Source: Luteolibacter yonseiensis (GTDB lineage: Bacteria; Verrucomicrobiota; Verrucomicrobiia; Verrucomicrobiales; Akkermansiaceae). Taken from it: a stretch of 64,000 nucleotides of DNA. The notes beneath the pieces are model-generated. The model searched no databases. It was not told the origin of the DNA and was given only the letters and a program-made list of their open reading frames with translations. Every line of letters begins with the position of its first letter. Positions within the stretch are counted from its first letter, which is position 1. Below, piece after piece: positions 1-9,224 of the stretch. The stretch is taken from assembly GCF_016595465.1 (NCBI RefSeq), contig NZ_JAENIK010000005.1, positions 91,113 to 155,112 on the forward strand. Direction: 5' to 3'. Position numbers and translations under genes: made by a program.

Positions 1-122
1 CTCCACGGGGCGATCACCTTCTCAAGCCCAAGCCCGGCAAGCAGCAAGCGCTCTCGCCGGGTCCTTCATTCCGAGGCCCGAACAACGGGAGTGAACCTCA
101 ACATTGACTTATCACTCATCAT

Positions 123-1049
123 ATGCCTGATCTCACTATCGATCAATTTTATGCGACCCAGTTCGATGCGAACTGGCAGCATCTCGTCCAGCAGAACGAA
201 GGCCGTCTCCACAGCGTCGTCCGGCAGGAAACCGTCAAGGGGAAGCGGAAGCTCCTCAATTTCATCGGGAAGTCGAAGGCCCGCCTGATCACGACCCGCA
301 ACGGGAAGACCATCCCGTCGAACACTCCGCTGGCGAAGCGCAAGCTTTCGCTGCGCTCGTATGACGAGGTCTATCACGAGGATGAATGGGATGCCGATCT
401 TCTCGGCGATGTGACCTCGCCGCGCTCGGCGGTGGTGATTTCCCAGGCGTCGGCGTTCCAGCGTGCGATGGACGAGGCGGTGATCAAGGCCGCGACGGGG
501 ACCGCCTATATCGGCGAGGACGGCAGCGAGCCGGTGGACCTTCCCGCGGGGCAGAAGATCGCGGCGACTTATGTGCATGGCGGCACCGGAGCGAGTTCCG
601 GCCTGACGCTGGCGAAGCTGATCCGCGCGAAGTCGATCCTCGGGAAGAACGAGGCGTGGGGGCAGAACCAGTCCGGCGTGCTCGGGGACAAGGCGTATTT
701 CGTGGTTTCCCAGAAGCAGCTGGATGATCTCCTCATCAGTGTGGATGTGGTTTCCAACAGCCGTTATTCCGATGTGAAGGCGCTGGTGAACGGCGAGGTG
801 AACCATTTCATGGGCTTTGATTTCATCCGCACGGAGCTTCTGGATTATGACGACGTGGGAGGCGGGATCCGCACGTGTTTCGCGTTCCTGTCCTCGGGCA
901 TCGCGTTCTCGAAGAACGGTCTTTCGACGAAGATCGTGGTTCGTGACGACCTGAACGAGACGCTGCAGATCCGCACGAAGGGTTCCCACGGCGCGACGCG
1001 CACGGAGGAGGAGAAGGTGGTGGCCGTCTATTGCGACGAGACGCCCTGA
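123..1049 (+). CDS. Phage major capsid protein (podovirus type)
   Basis: Encodes 308 aa, a usual size for the coat protein of short-tailed phages of the Phage_capsid_2 type; it would form the icosahedral shell. The N terminus (MPDLTIDQFYATQFDANWQH), the early Arg/Lys-rich segment and the central DEAVIKAATGTAY stretch are the features I associate with that family. The assignment rests mainly on overall resemblance plus position, because the next genes are recognisable tail tubular and internal virion proteins in T7 order. Start ATG 123 is the first in frame; a shorter frame overlapping its 5' end is a shadow. The 120 bases upstream hold the tail of some earlier gene whose frame cannot be fixed. 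Fairly confident. Confidence 0.8.
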   Translation: MPDLTIDQFYATQFDANWQHLVQQNEGRLHSVVRQETVKGKRKLLNFIGKSKARLITTRNGKTIPSNTPLAKRKLSLRSYDEVYHEDEWDADLLGDVTSPRSAVVISQASAFQRAMDEAVIKAATGTAYIGEDGSEPVDLPAGQKIAATYVHGGTGASSGLTLAKLIRAKSILGKNEAWGQNQSGVLGDKAYFVVSQKQLDDLLISVDVVSNSRYSDVKALVNGEVNHFMGFDFIRTELLDYDDVGGGIRTCFAFLSSGIAFSKNGLSTKIVVRDDLNETLQIRTKGSHGATRTEEEKVVAVYCDETP

Positions 1050-1103
1050 TGTTCCCGGTCCGCTTCGAATGTGAATTACGAACTTATAACATAAAAGACA
1101 ATC

Positions 1104-1565
1104 ATGGCTACCTACCAAACTGATACCGCCAAACTGCAAGCACCCGGTGGCGCGGGTGACAGCGGACGCGCGCCGGGCGGACTTGTGTCCGCCGACGTGC
1201 TGATGCTGACGGCGACCTACACGCTCCGCGGGGACGAGACGACCGCGGATTCCATCGAGATCGGCACGGCGCCGGCGGGTTCCCGCCTGGTTCCGCACCT
1301 CTGCCGGGTCGTGTCCGAGGCGGTCGGCGGCTCGTTCGCCGGCTCGATCGGCGACGCGGCCGACGCGACGCGCTATTCGACCGCGCTCACGCTGAGCTCG
1401 GCGGCGACGCTCGCCTTCGCGGGCGCGCAGAGCGGCGCGCTCTCGCCGGTGCTCAACACGGCGAACACTCCGATCCTTTTCAAGGTGACGGGTGCTCCGG
1501 CGGCGAGCCTGGCTTCCAAGGACAAGAAGGTGACGTTCCTCCTGGCCTTCACGGCACAGAACTGA
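1104..1565 (+). CDS. Small Ala/Gly/Thr-rich phage structural protein, possibly head decoration
   Basis: Encodes 153 aa rich in Ala, Gly, Ser and Thr, with no signal peptide or membrane segment. No catalytic motif is visible. It lies 54 bases after the capsid gene and just before a terminator-like hairpin, where phages often carry a decoration or head-completion protein. Alternating hydrophobic and Thr/Ser positions suggest a beta-rich fold. The function is inferred from position and composition only. Confidence 0.6.
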   Translation: MATYQTDTAKLQAPGGAGDSGRAPGGLVSADVLMLTATYTLRGDETTADSIEIGTAPAGSRLVPHLCRVVSEAVGGSFAGSIGDAADATRYSTALTLSSAATLAFAGAQSGALSPVLNTANTPILFKVTGAPAASLASKDKKVTFLLAFTAQN

Positions 1566-1583
1566 TCCGCCCCGAAAACAACC

Positions 1584-1632
1584 GAGGGGGGATCGGGATC
1601 GTGTCCCCGGTCCCTCCTCATTTTCCTTTTTT
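1584..1632 (+). terminator. Terminator-like hairpin after the head genes
   Basis: A G-rich run (about 1584-1598) can pair, with wobbles and a bulge, to the C-rich run at about 1604-1619, and a T-rich stretch follows to 1632. In T7 the phi terminator sits just after the capsid gene and before gene 11, so the location matches. The hairpin is imperfect and no folding energy was computed. Confidence 0.45.
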
Positions 1633-1637
1633 CCATC

Positions 1638-2258
1638 ATGCCATCACCGACAGACATCGCCAATCTCGCGCTCCAGCATCTGGGGGAGTCGCGCATCACC
1701 TCAATCACCGACACGGGGGACAAGGTTTCCCGGACGTGCGGGCTGAATTATCCGCAGGCGCGTGACGAGGCGCTGCAGACGGCGCCGTGGACCTGTGCGA
1801 AGGCGCAGGCGACGCTGACGCGCCTGTCGCAGGCGCCGCTCCACAAGTGGAAGGCGGCGTACCAGCTGCCGGTGGATTTCATCCGGCTGTGCGAGGTGGG
1901 CGGCGGCGGGGCTTGGTTTCCATCCGAGTATTTCGACCGGATGGGGAGCAGGCTGGTGCTGGGGCGCGGTGACGATGAGACGCCGGTGACGCTGGACATC
2001 GAGTATATCTTCCGCCAGGAGGACACGTCGACGTATGATCCGCTGCTGGTGGAGTGCCTGGCGCTGCTGCTGGCGTCGAAGATGGCGCGGACGCTGACGG
2101 GGTCCGACTCGAAGGCGCAGGCGCTGCGGGACGAGTATGAGCGTGTGGCGCTGCCGCGCGCGAGGACGCTGAACGCGCAGCAGATTTATTCCGGGAAGAA
2201 CCACCCGCTGCGGCAGATGCTGGGCCGCTCGGTGCTGGGGGGTGGGTTGAAGAGATGA
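1638..2258 (+). CDS. Tail tubular protein A (T7 gp11-like adaptor)
   Basis: Encodes 206 aa, matching the roughly 200 aa of T7 gp11-like adaptors, which join the portal to the nozzle. Family hallmarks are visible: an N terminus of the type TDIANLALQHLGE..ITSI, followed by a run of R/Q-A-RDEAL...PW, then a YQLPVDFIRLCEV segment, and a C-terminal helix with RDEYERVALPRARTLNAQQ. It precedes the nozzle gene as in T7. The start follows the terminator-like hairpin directly, so transcription may be reset here. Well supported. Confidence 0.85.
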   Translation: MPSPTDIANLALQHLGESRITSITDTGDKVSRTCGLNYPQARDEALQTAPWTCAKAQATLTRLSQAPLHKWKAAYQLPVDFIRLCEVGGGGAWFPSEYFDRMGSRLVLGRGDDETPVTLDIEYIFRQEDTSTYDPLLVECLALLLASKMARTLTGSDSKAQALRDEYERVALPRARTLNAQQIYSGKNHPLRQMLGRSVLGGGLKR

Positions 2259-2262
2259 GAAG

Positions 2263-2315
2263 CAAGAGGCAAGAGGCAAGAGGCAAGAGGCAAGAGATAA
2301 GAGATAAGAGATAAG
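2263..2315 (+). repeat. Heptanucleotide tandem repeat (CAAGAGG / TAAGAGA)
   Basis: About five CAAGAGG-type units run into three AAGAGAT-type units directly after the tubular A stop codon. Non-coding in context. Similar 7- and 9-bp arrays occur elsewhere in the window (48003, 59131, 59465). Confidence 0.8.
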
Positions 2316-2416
2316 AAAATTTTTGGGCGGTGGCTTTTTCTGCCGTGGCTTTGCCGGGCCTGGCCCGGGTTTTTGGGGGCGCTTTGTTCTGTTTTTATTT
2401 ACGATTCATTTTCATC

Positions 2417-4600
2417 ATGATCACCTCACTGATTCCTTCGTTCAACGCGGGCGAGCTTTCGCCGCTGATCCACCTGCGCTCGGATTTGGAAAAATACCGG
2501 GCGGGGTGCCGCACGCTGGAGAACATGCACATCATCCCGTATGGCGGGGTGAAGCGGCGTCCGGGCTTCGCCTTCGTGGACAGCATCCTGACGGAGTGCC
2601 GGTTGTTCCGGTTCCAGGTTTCCACGGAGGAGGTGTTTCTCCTGAGGTTCGGGAAAAGGAAGATCCATTTCTATGCCGGTGGCAAGCTGCTGGCGGGTGT
2701 GGAGGAGGACACGCCGTATGATCTGGACGAACTGGCGGAGCTCCAGATGACGCAGATCAACCACGTCGCGTATTTCACGCACCCGGCACGTCCGGTGCAG
2801 AGGCTGGTGAGGAACGAGGACGGGGAATGGAAGTTCGGCCGGGTTGATTTCGACTACCCTGCGATGATGGATGAGAACCTGAAGAAGCGCTTGAAGATCG
2901 CGGTGTTCAGCGGGACGAACGCGGACAAGGAGTGGAGCGGAGGCATCGAGGGGGAGACTGTCGATATCCGGTCACCGGATTTCGATCTCTTTCATACGAA
3001 GAGGAATCCGAACAACATCAAGAAACCGGTGGATTCGTACCATGTGGGGGCGTATTTCGAGATCTCCCACCCGAGGAAGGCGGACGAGTTCGACGTGACG
3101 GTGATGGCCCGCCAGAACGGTGCGACGAGGAAGGACAAGAACAGCAAGCTGGCGGACAAGGTGGGTGGGGAGATCCGGTCCGAGGTGCTGTATGTGCAAG
3201 GGGGCTGGACGTTCACCACCAGCGGGACGTGGTCCGGGACCTTCCGGATCCAGCGTTGCGAGATCGCGGCGCCGGACCCGGAGAAGGGTTACAAATGGGT
3301 GACGATCCGGAAGTTCGAGGGGGACCTGAACGCGAACTATTCGGCCGGTGGCGAGGAGGACGAGCTGGTGAAGATGCGCCTGGTCTGGACGAAGAACAGC
3401 GGGTCGGGGCACGCGTTCCATCCGAAGGGGACGCTGGAGGCGTCCGGCGCGTACATGCGCGGACTGGTGAAGATCGTGAAGGTGACCGACAAGAAGAACG
3501 CGGAGGCGGTGGTGGTAAGGCCGGTGCGGAAGGGGGCGACGAGCTACTGGCGCGAGGGCGCGTGGAGCGAGCTGAGGGGATTCCCCCGGACGGTCTGCGC
3601 GCACGAGGGACGCCTGATCTTCGGCGGGAACGAGTATCTGCGGCAGGCGATCTGGGCCTCCGCGGTGGATGATTATGAGAATTTCAAACCGGGCGGAACG
3701 GAGGATGACGATTCATGGACGCACGTGATCGCCTCGGACCAGCAGAACTCCATCCAGTGGATGATTTCCCACAAGTCGCTGTTGATCGGGACATCCGGGG
3801 ACGAGTGGGTGCTGGGGTCCTCGCAGGACGAGGGCATCATCACGCCGACGAGCGTGAGGGCGCGCCGGCACTCGGGCTGCGGTTCGCAGTTCCAGAAGGC
3901 GCGGTTGATCGATGACTCGGTGATCTTCGTGCAGCGGGGTGGCAGGAAGCTGCGCGACCTGACGTTTTCCTTCAGCGCGGACGGCTATGTGACGACGGAT
4001 CTGACACTGCTGGCCGACCACATCACGGGAGGTGGCGACGGGATCAAGGACATGGCGTTGCAGACGCACCCGGAGTCCCGGCTGTGGTGTGTGACGGATG
4101 ACGGCAACCTCATCGTGCTGACGTATGACCGGGGCCAGAGCCTGACGGGCTGGCAGCGGATGACGACGGGCGGCGAGACGGACGGTTTCGAGAATGTGGC
4201 GGTGCTTTCGACCGCGGGCCAGGAGGACGAGATATGGGTTTGCGTGCGGCGCAAGATCAACGGCCAGGTGAAGCGGTGCATCGAGCGGATGAACACGAGC
4301 GGCGCATTCCTTGTCGGGCCGTGGAACCTGATGCGGACGCGGGCGGACGCCTGGAACGATCGGTACCGTTCTTACGCGGAAGGAATATTGGCGCACGCCG
4401 GACCCGGGGCGTGGGTGGAGGGGCAGGACATGTATTACTGCGTGAAGACCCACAGGGAGTCCCTGCCGACCTCGCTGTCCACGACGGACCACTGGACGGT
4501 GGTGAAGCCCTGGACTCCGGAGGGAATCTATAACCCCGGGGATCATGTCTATAGGAACGGGGCGGTCTACAAACGCAGGGATACCTCAACGACCGATTGA
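2417..4600 (+). CDS. Tail tubular protein B / nozzle, N-terminal part (T7 gp12-like)
   Basis: Encodes 727 aa from ATG 2417 (MITSLIPSFNAGELSP). An in-frame GTG at 2330 would add a 29-residue hydrophobic extension that is not expected in the family, so 2417 is preferred. The opening SFNAGELSP...R.DL.KY..GC..LEN....YGGV.RRPG is the classic signature of gp12-like nozzle proteins, which close the tail tube. The family pattern runs as far as VKRCIERM (about residue 624). The last hundred residues instead hold aromatic-rich YNPGDHVYRNGAVYK-type segments like small carbohydrate-binding (CBM5/12-like) modules. The rest of the nozzle is in the next gene, so the protein appears split. Confidence 0.85.
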   Translation: MITSLIPSFNAGELSPLIHLRSDLEKYRAGCRTLENMHIIPYGGVKRRPGFAFVDSILTECRLFRFQVSTEEVFLLRFGKRKIHFYAGGKLLAGVEEDTPYDLDELAELQMTQINHVAYFTHPARPVQRLVRNEDGEWKFGRVDFDYPAMMDENLKKRLKIAVFSGTNADKEWSGGIEGETVDIRSPDFDLFHTKRNPNNIKKPVDSYHVGAYFEISHPRKADEFDVTVMARQNGATRKDKNSKLADKVGGEIRSEVLYVQGGWTFTTSGTWSGTFRIQRCEIAAPDPEKGYKWVTIRKFEGDLNANYSAGGEEDELVKMRLVWTKNSGSGHAFHPKGTLEASGAYMRGLVKIVKVTDKKNAEAVVVRPVRKGATSYWREGAWSELRGFPRTVCAHEGRLIFGGNEYLRQAIWASAVDDYENFKPGGTEDDDSWTHVIASDQQNSIQWMISHKSLLIGTSGDEWVLGSSQDEGIITPTSVRARRHSGCGSQFQKARLIDDSVIFVQRGGRKLRDLTFSFSADGYVTTDLTLLADHITGGGDGIKDMALQTHPESRLWCVTDDGNLIVLTYDRGQSLTGWQRMTTGGETDGFENVAVLSTAGQEDEIWVCVRRKINGQVKRCIERMNTSGAFLVGPWNLMRTRADAWNDRYRSYAEGILAHAGPGAWVEGQDMYYCVKTHRESLPTSLSTTDHWTVVKPWTPEGIYNPGDHVYRNGAVYKRRDTSTTD

Positions 4601-4707
4601 TCCGCTCCGGCGAAAGCCGCGCGGCGGGCGGCATGAAACGCCGCCGATGATTCACGAATTTCCAATGATCTCCGGCCTTTGCCGGAAACAACCCAGCCAC
4701 TGACCGA

Positions 4708-6159
4708 ATGTCTTCTTCATCCTCATCATTTTTCAACCCCTCGCCGAGCACGGGGTCGACGGGTTCTCCGACGTCACCGGGTTCTCCGTCGGGACCACCT
4801 TCGACATCGCCCGGATCTCCGTCGGGACCACCTTCGACATCTCCCGGGTCTCCGTCGGGACCGCCTTCGACGTCTCCCGGGTCTCCGTCGGGACCGCCTT
4901 CGACGTCGCCCGGGTCTCCGTCGGGACCACCTTCGACATCGCCCGGATCTCCGTCTGGACCGCCATCGACGTCGCCTGGTTCTCCGTCTGGACCGCCTTC
5001 GACGTCGCCTGGATCTCCGTCGGGATCGCCTTCGACGTCACCGGGTTCACCGTCGGGACCGCCTTCGACGTCGCCTTCGACATCGCCTTCGACATCGCCT
5101 TCGACGTCACCTTCGACATCGCCTTCGACATCGCCTTCGGGTTCCAGCTCTTCATCGGGGTCGGTTTCCTCGTCGTCGTCGTCTTCTTCTTCTTCTTCTT
5201 CTTCTTCGAGCAGCAGCAGCTCCAGCTCTAGTTCCAGCAGCACCACTCCGGATGTGATCGTGGTGGATGATGACGAGTATTGGGATTTCGTGGTGGGGGT
5301 GAGGGAGGATCCGATCCTTTGGGTGAAGCAGGACAAGTATTATGTGGGCGACCTGGTGTCGTGGTTGGGAACGACCTACCGTTGCAAGTCCGAGCATTAT
5401 CCGGCCACGGGCCAGCCGCCGGGCGTCTCGAGCTGGGCGTGGAACGTGCGGTGGGAGGTGGTGCAGGGTTTTTACCATGTGGGTGACCAGGTGTCGCGGC
5501 ACAAGTGGAACTACACCTGCATCGCGGACCACGTGCCGTCCGAGGAGAACCGCCCGTCCGACGGGACGGGGAGCTGGGGGAGTTTCTGGGAGAAGGAGGT
5601 GATCCTTCCGAACAATTTCTATGTGGATTCCGGGGTGAGCCATCACAAGACGTTCACCGGAACGATGTTCGACGGTCTGGACCATTTGAAGGGCGAGACG
5701 GTGCACATCCTTGCGAACGGTTGTGTGCTGCAGCCGCGGACGGTGGACGGACAAGGGAGGATTTTCTTCAACCAGCCGGATGATCCGCAGACGTTCACCT
5801 CGCTGGTGGCGGGCCTGCCGTATGAGTCGGTGCTGGAGCCGATGGCGCTGGAGGCGGGTATGGAGAACGGCACCTCGGTGGCGCGGGAGAAGCGCATCCA
5901 CGAGGTGGTGATCTATTTCCATGAGTCGGGCGGGTGCAAGGTGGCGGACAGGAAGACAGGCGCTTACGAGGCGCTGCCGTTCCGCACGGCGGACATGATC
6001 GCGGACCAGGCCGCGCCGCTTTTCACGGGGCCGTATGTCCACACGCTGGAGTCGCGGCATGACATGGAGGCGTCGTTCGTGCTGAAGCAGGACCTGCCGC
6101 TGCCGATGACGGTGCTGGCGGTGGTGCCGAAATGGAACATCTATGGAGACCAGGGCTGA
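4708..6159 (+). CDS. Nozzle C-terminal part with Pro/Ser/Gly repeat linker and CBM-like modules
   Basis: Encodes 483 aa. Residues about 1-185 are low complexity: nine or so 11-residue PGSPSGPPSTS units, then PSTS units, then a poly-Ser tract. Next come two aromatic-rich repeats (YYVGDLVSWLGTTYRC and FYHVGDQVSRHKWNYTC) that look like CBM5/12-type sugar-binding modules. The C-terminal 200 residues (FYVDSGV, GLDHLKGETVHILANG, LPLPMTVLAVVPKW) match the end of gp12-like nozzle proteins. The upstream gene carries the matching N-terminal part in another frame, 107 bases earlier. The ATG lacks a Shine-Dalgarno sequence, so translation could be coupled or independent. Probably a receptor-binding elaboration of the tail tip. 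Confidence 0.8.
   Translation: MSSSSSSFFNPSPSTGSTGSPTSPGSPSGPPSTSPGSPSGPPSTSPGSPSGPPSTSPGSPSGPPSTSPGSPSGPPSTSPGSPSGPPSTSPGSPSGPPSTSPGSPSGSPSTSPGSPSGPPSTSPSTSPSTSPSTSPSTSPSTSPSGSSSSSGSVSSSSSSSSSSSSSSSSSSSSSSSSSTTPDVIVVDDDEYWDFVVGVREDPILWVKQDKYYVGDLVSWLGTTYRCKSEHYPATGQPPGVSSWAWNVRWEVVQGFYHVGDQVSRHKWNYTCIADHVPSEENRPSDGTGSWGSFWEKEVILPNNFYVDSGVSHHKTFTGTMFDGLDHLKGETVHILANGCVLQPRTVDGQGRIFFNQPDDPQTFTSLVAGLPYESVLEPMALEAGMENGTSVAREKRIHEVVIYFHESGGCKVADRKTGAYEALPFRTADMIADQAAPLFTGPYVHTLESRHDMEASFVLKQDLPLPMTVLAVVPKWNIYGDQG
4774..5139 (+). repeat. 33-bp coding minisatellite followed by 12-bp units
   Basis: Nine or so 33-bp units encode PGSPSGPPSTS, then several 12-bp units encode PSTS. A run of Ser codons, much of it TCT/TCC, follows to about 5245. 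All periods are multiples of three, so copy-number slippage would change linker length without breaking the frame. Confidence 0.85.
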
Positions 6160-6568
6160 CAGGTTCACGATCCGGCACTACGAGCCGGCGGACTATCCCA
6201 TGCTCGAGGAGTGGTGGGAGGGGCACGGCGCGCCGCCGATGCACGAGGACATGATCCCCGTGTCCACGTGCGTGGTGATGATGGATGGCGAGCCGGTGGC
6301 GAGCGGATCGGTTTTTCCGTGCAACAACAACTTCGTGGCGTTCTTCCACGGCATGGTCACCCGTCCGGGGCTGGGCATGAGGGAGGCGCGCCTGGCGCTG
6401 GAGGCGCTGCAGGACGGACTGGACATCATCATGCGGACGGGCGGCCACACGCTGCTGCTGGGGACCGTGCCGGAGGGCGCGATGCTGCGGGGGGCGAAGA
6501 TCATGGGTTTTTCCCCGACGGGTGGTCCCGTGCAGGGGGTGGGGCGTTTTGTGAAACCTTTAAATTAG
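6143..6568 (+). CDS. GNAT-like acetyltransferase fold protein in the gp13 position
   Basis: Encodes 141 aa overlapping the nozzle gene by 17 bases, which suggests translational coupling. The pattern FTIRHYEPADYPMLEEWW at the start, CVVMMDGEPVASGSV in the middle and a later MRTGGHTLLLGTVP stretch resemble the GNAT fold, though a clear Q/RxxGxG/A acetyl-CoA loop is not obvious. In T7-like phages the gene between nozzle and gp14 is internal virion protein A (gp13). Whether this protein is an active acetyltransferase or a structural gp13 analogue cannot be decided from sequence alone. Confidence 0.6.
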   Translation: METRADRFTIRHYEPADYPMLEEWWEGHGAPPMHEDMIPVSTCVVMMDGEPVASGSVFPCNNNFVAFFHGMVTRPGLGMREARLALEALQDGLDIIMRTGGHTLLLGTVPEGAMLRGAKIMGFSPTGGPVQGVGRFVKPLN

Positions 6569-6581
6569 AAAATCATCTATC

Positions 6582-7052
6582 ATGGGTACAGGTATTGAAG
6601 TTTTTGTCATCGCATCGATCGCCTCCATGGCGGGTGCGGGTATCTCCGCCTACTCGTCCTACCAGCAGGGGAAGGCGCAGGAGGCGATGGGCGAGCGCAA
6701 CGCGAAGATCGCGGAGAACGCGGCGCTGAACGAGGCGCAGGTGGCCGCGGAGAACGCGAAGCGCGAGCGTGAGAAGGGCCGCCGCCAGCTGGCGGCGATC
6801 CGCGGGCACATGGCGGGGTCCGGCGTGCAGATGTCCACCGGTTCGTCGCTGGATGTCATCGGCGACGCGGCGTCCGACCTGGAGCTGGCGGCGATGGATC
6901 TCTTCCGCGACAGCACGGCGCGGCAGATGACCTACCAGAACCAGTCCGTGACGGAGCGCTGGGAGGGAAAACAAGCCGGCGTGGCGGGCAAGTACAGCGC
7001 GATGGGCACGCTGCTCGGCGGGGTGAGCTCGACGATGCGGGGCGTGGCTTGA
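6582..7052 (+). CDS. Internal virion protein B-like (T7 gp14-like)
   Basis: Encodes 156 aa. An N-terminal hydrophobic, Gly/Ala-rich segment (residues about 5-25) is followed by a Tyr/Gln-rich stretch and a long Ala/Glu/Lys/Arg helix (residues about 30-75). The pattern MAGSGVQMSTGSSLDVIGD near residue 84 is typical of gp14-like internal virion proteins, which are ejected into the cell envelope and help form the trans-envelope channel. Position between the gp13-like and gp15-like genes fits. Good confidence from motif and order. Confidence 0.75.
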   Translation: MGTGIEVFVIASIASMAGAGISAYSSYQQGKAQEAMGERNAKIAENAALNEAQVAAENAKREREKGRRQLAAIRGHMAGSGVQMSTGSSLDVIGDAASDLELAAMDLFRDSTARQMTYQNQSVTERWEGKQAGVAGKYSAMGTLLGGVSSTMRGVA

Positions 7053-7080
7053 ACCAAACATTTCATCAAAGACAACGATC

Positions 7081-9036
7081 ATGGAACTACCCGGAAAGAG
7101 TTTGATAAAGGCCTACGACACTGGCGGCGAGATCGACAAACGGAACGCCGCCGCGGTATGGAACGCGGTCGGCGAGGCCGGCGACAAATTGCAGGGCCTC
7201 GGCGAGACGGGCATGAAGGTGTCCAAGGAAAAGAAGGAGGCGGCCACCAAGGCGAAGGCGGCGGAAGAGGCCGCGGGTCCGGAGGACAGGAACGCGGGGA
7301 TCCTCGCGAAGATCCAGGATGCGACCTCGCGGTCGCAGGCGGCCGAGCTGTCGCGGGAGATCGGCGAGCGCATCCGGAGCCAGCAGGGAAGGGTGGCCCA
7401 GAACAAGGACATGACGGAGGACGGGGCGGTGGACGAGTGGTATAAATCCACCAAGGACCTCCGGGAGAAGTATGGCAAGGATGGGAACCAGGCGCTGGCG
7501 GTGCATTCGCAGAGCCTCATCGAGCAGGGGGCGACGATCATGAGGCAGACGGTGGGCACGGCGAGGCTGCAGCGGGTCAAGCAGTCCGCCATCAACACGG
7601 TGGATCTGGCGGAGAAGTCCGGCGATGAGGACCAGCTCGAGCAGGGGTTGTCCGTGCTCAGGCATTTCACGCCGGACGACCAGTTCGAAGGGGTGCGGAA
7701 AAAGTCGTACAACCGCATGCAGACGCACCAGGTGGAGAACTCCATCGGCGGCGATCCCTACGCGGTGCGGGACGATCTGGCGAAGCCGGATTTCCTCGCG
7801 AGGCACCCCCACCTGACCGCCGGCGACCTGCCGCGTCTCCAGTCGATGGCGGCGGGCGCGGCCCGTCAATCGCTGGGGAAATCGGTGACCTCGTTCAACC
7901 AGGATCTCCTCACGGACAACCTGAAGAGCCGGGAGGACGTGGCGCGTGTCTATGGCCGCAGCGCACCGCCGCAGGTGGTGGAGCAGATGCAGCAGCAGTT
8001 TGACAGGAAGCATGACGAGACGGAGGGCGACCTGCGCGTGACGCCGGCCTACCAGAACCAGAAATCCGGCGAGGTGGGCAGGATGCTCGACGGCCTGGCC
8101 ACGGCGAAGGGCGCGGATTTCGAGAAGAACTACACGGCGGCGGCGTTCGAGCTTTCGCTGTTGGAGGACAGCCCCGGGAAGGCCTACCAGATGGAGCGGT
8201 TGAACGCGTCCGTGGCGGGCCGCGCGTTCCGTCCGAAGGACCGCAAGCAGGCGGCCTTCGCGGCGCTGGATGGTTTCATCACGCGGGATGCCGGGAATTT
8301 CCAACCGTCGGTAAGAGTGGGAACCATGGATCCCTTGAGCGGCGCGGTCAGCTATGGTCCCGGCAAACCGCTGCGGGACATCCGTGCGGGGCTGGCGCAT
8401 CCGGAGGACGAGGACGAGGCGATTTCCCACCAGATGGCGGCGGACTCGCGCTCGGGCGAGTTGTTTGACAAGCTCTCGAATTATTTTGAGATCAATCCGG
8501 ACGCCAGCGCGCAGGACATCGAGAAGCAGGTGCTGGCCCTCCACAGCGAGGTGGTGAGAGGGAACCGCGGAACGGGAAACCGCTTTCCGCGCCCGGGGGA
8601 ACCGGAAGGGCCGCCTCCCGGCCGTGATCTGCTGGAGGTGGTGGGGAGGTTTTCCGCCGGCCGCACGCCATCCGGCGCGGGGCAGGGGGGAGGGGATGCC
8701 GCGGGGCAGCTCGCCGCCCAACTCGCCGACGCCCGGGCGAAGGTGGATGCGGCCCTCGCCGGGTCCGACGTCGGCTTCAGCGAGCATGAGCGCGACGCCC
8801 TCGCCAGCTTCACGCAGGACCAGGGCAAGGACAAGCTCGCGCAACTGCTGGACCATGGCAGGCGGAGCAAGGGGGACATCGCCACCAGCATGTTGCGTTA
8901 CCGGAACAAGGATGGCCGGCGTTCGCGGGATCTCTCGGTCCGTCGCGAGGCGGAGCGCGCGTTGTTCCTCCGGGGCTATGAGGGGCGTTCCGGTTCCACC
9001 GCTTCCGCTGGTGATGGCGGCACCACCGCTGGCTGA
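7081..9036 (+). CDS. Internal virion protein C-like (T7 gp15-like)
   Basis: Encodes 651 aa, predicted mostly helical and very rich in Ala, Glu, Lys and Gln, with no signal peptide or membrane segment. It lies between the gp14-like and gp16-like genes, the place of gp15 in T7, which builds the periplasmic part of the DNA-ejection tunnel. No catalytic motif is seen. The C-terminal region has a Pro-rich linker (about residues 497-525) and a charged helical tail. The call rests on size, composition and gene order, not on a decisive motif. Confidence 0.65.
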   Translation: MELPGKSLIKAYDTGGEIDKRNAAAVWNAVGEAGDKLQGLGETGMKVSKEKKEAATKAKAAEEAAGPEDRNAGILAKIQDATSRSQAAELSREIGERIRSQQGRVAQNKDMTEDGAVDEWYKSTKDLREKYGKDGNQALAVHSQSLIEQGATIMRQTVGTARLQRVKQSAINTVDLAEKSGDEDQLEQGLSVLRHFTPDDQFEGVRKKSYNRMQTHQVENSIGGDPYAVRDDLAKPDFLARHPHLTAGDLPRLQSMAAGAARQSLGKSVTSFNQDLLTDNLKSREDVARVYGRSAPPQVVEQMQQQFDRKHDETEGDLRVTPAYQNQKSGEVGRMLDGLATAKGADFEKNYTAAAFELSLLEDSPGKAYQMERLNASVAGRAFRPKDRKQAAFAALDGFITRDAGNFQPSVRVGTMDPLSGAVSYGPGKPLRDIRAGLAHPEDEDEAISHQMAADSRSGELFDKLSNYFEINPDASAQDIEKQVLALHSEVVRGNRGTGNRFPRPGEPEGPPPGRDLLEVVGRFSAGRTPSGAGQGGGDAAGQLAAQLADARAKVDAALAGSDVGFSEHERDALASFTQDQGKDKLAQLLDHGRRSKGDIATSMLRYRNKDGRRSRDLSVRREAERALFLRGYEGRSGSTASAGDGGTTAG

Positions 9037-9076
9037 CGCCAAGGCTGACGCCAAGGCTGACGCCGAAAGCTGACGC
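9031..9076 (+). repeat. 12-bp tandem repeat GGCTGACGCCAA
   Basis: Three to four copies of a 12-bp unit overlap the stop codon of the gp15-like gene and run into the intergenic space before the first ejection protein. Confidence 0.7.
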
Positions 9077-9224
9077 CGCCGCGCGGTGATTTCCCACCGC
9101 GATTTCCATTGGTCGCCCGGGAGGAAGCCGGGGGACGGAAGTGTTTTCCATCCCCTGTGCTTCCCGGCCCGGCGCGCATCCCCCCGTTGAACGAACCCGC
9201 ACCGCAACCCGCAATTTTCCTGAC

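Noticed and set aside
66..1298. Long minus-strand frame across the capsid gene
   Set aside because: Arg/His/Leu-rich antisense shadow of a recognisable capsid gene in GC-rich DNA.
4257..5336. Minus-strand frame with Glu/Asp/Gly repeats opposite the nozzle linker
   Set aside because: Mirror of the coding minisatellite; repeats on one strand automatically give a repeat frame on the other.
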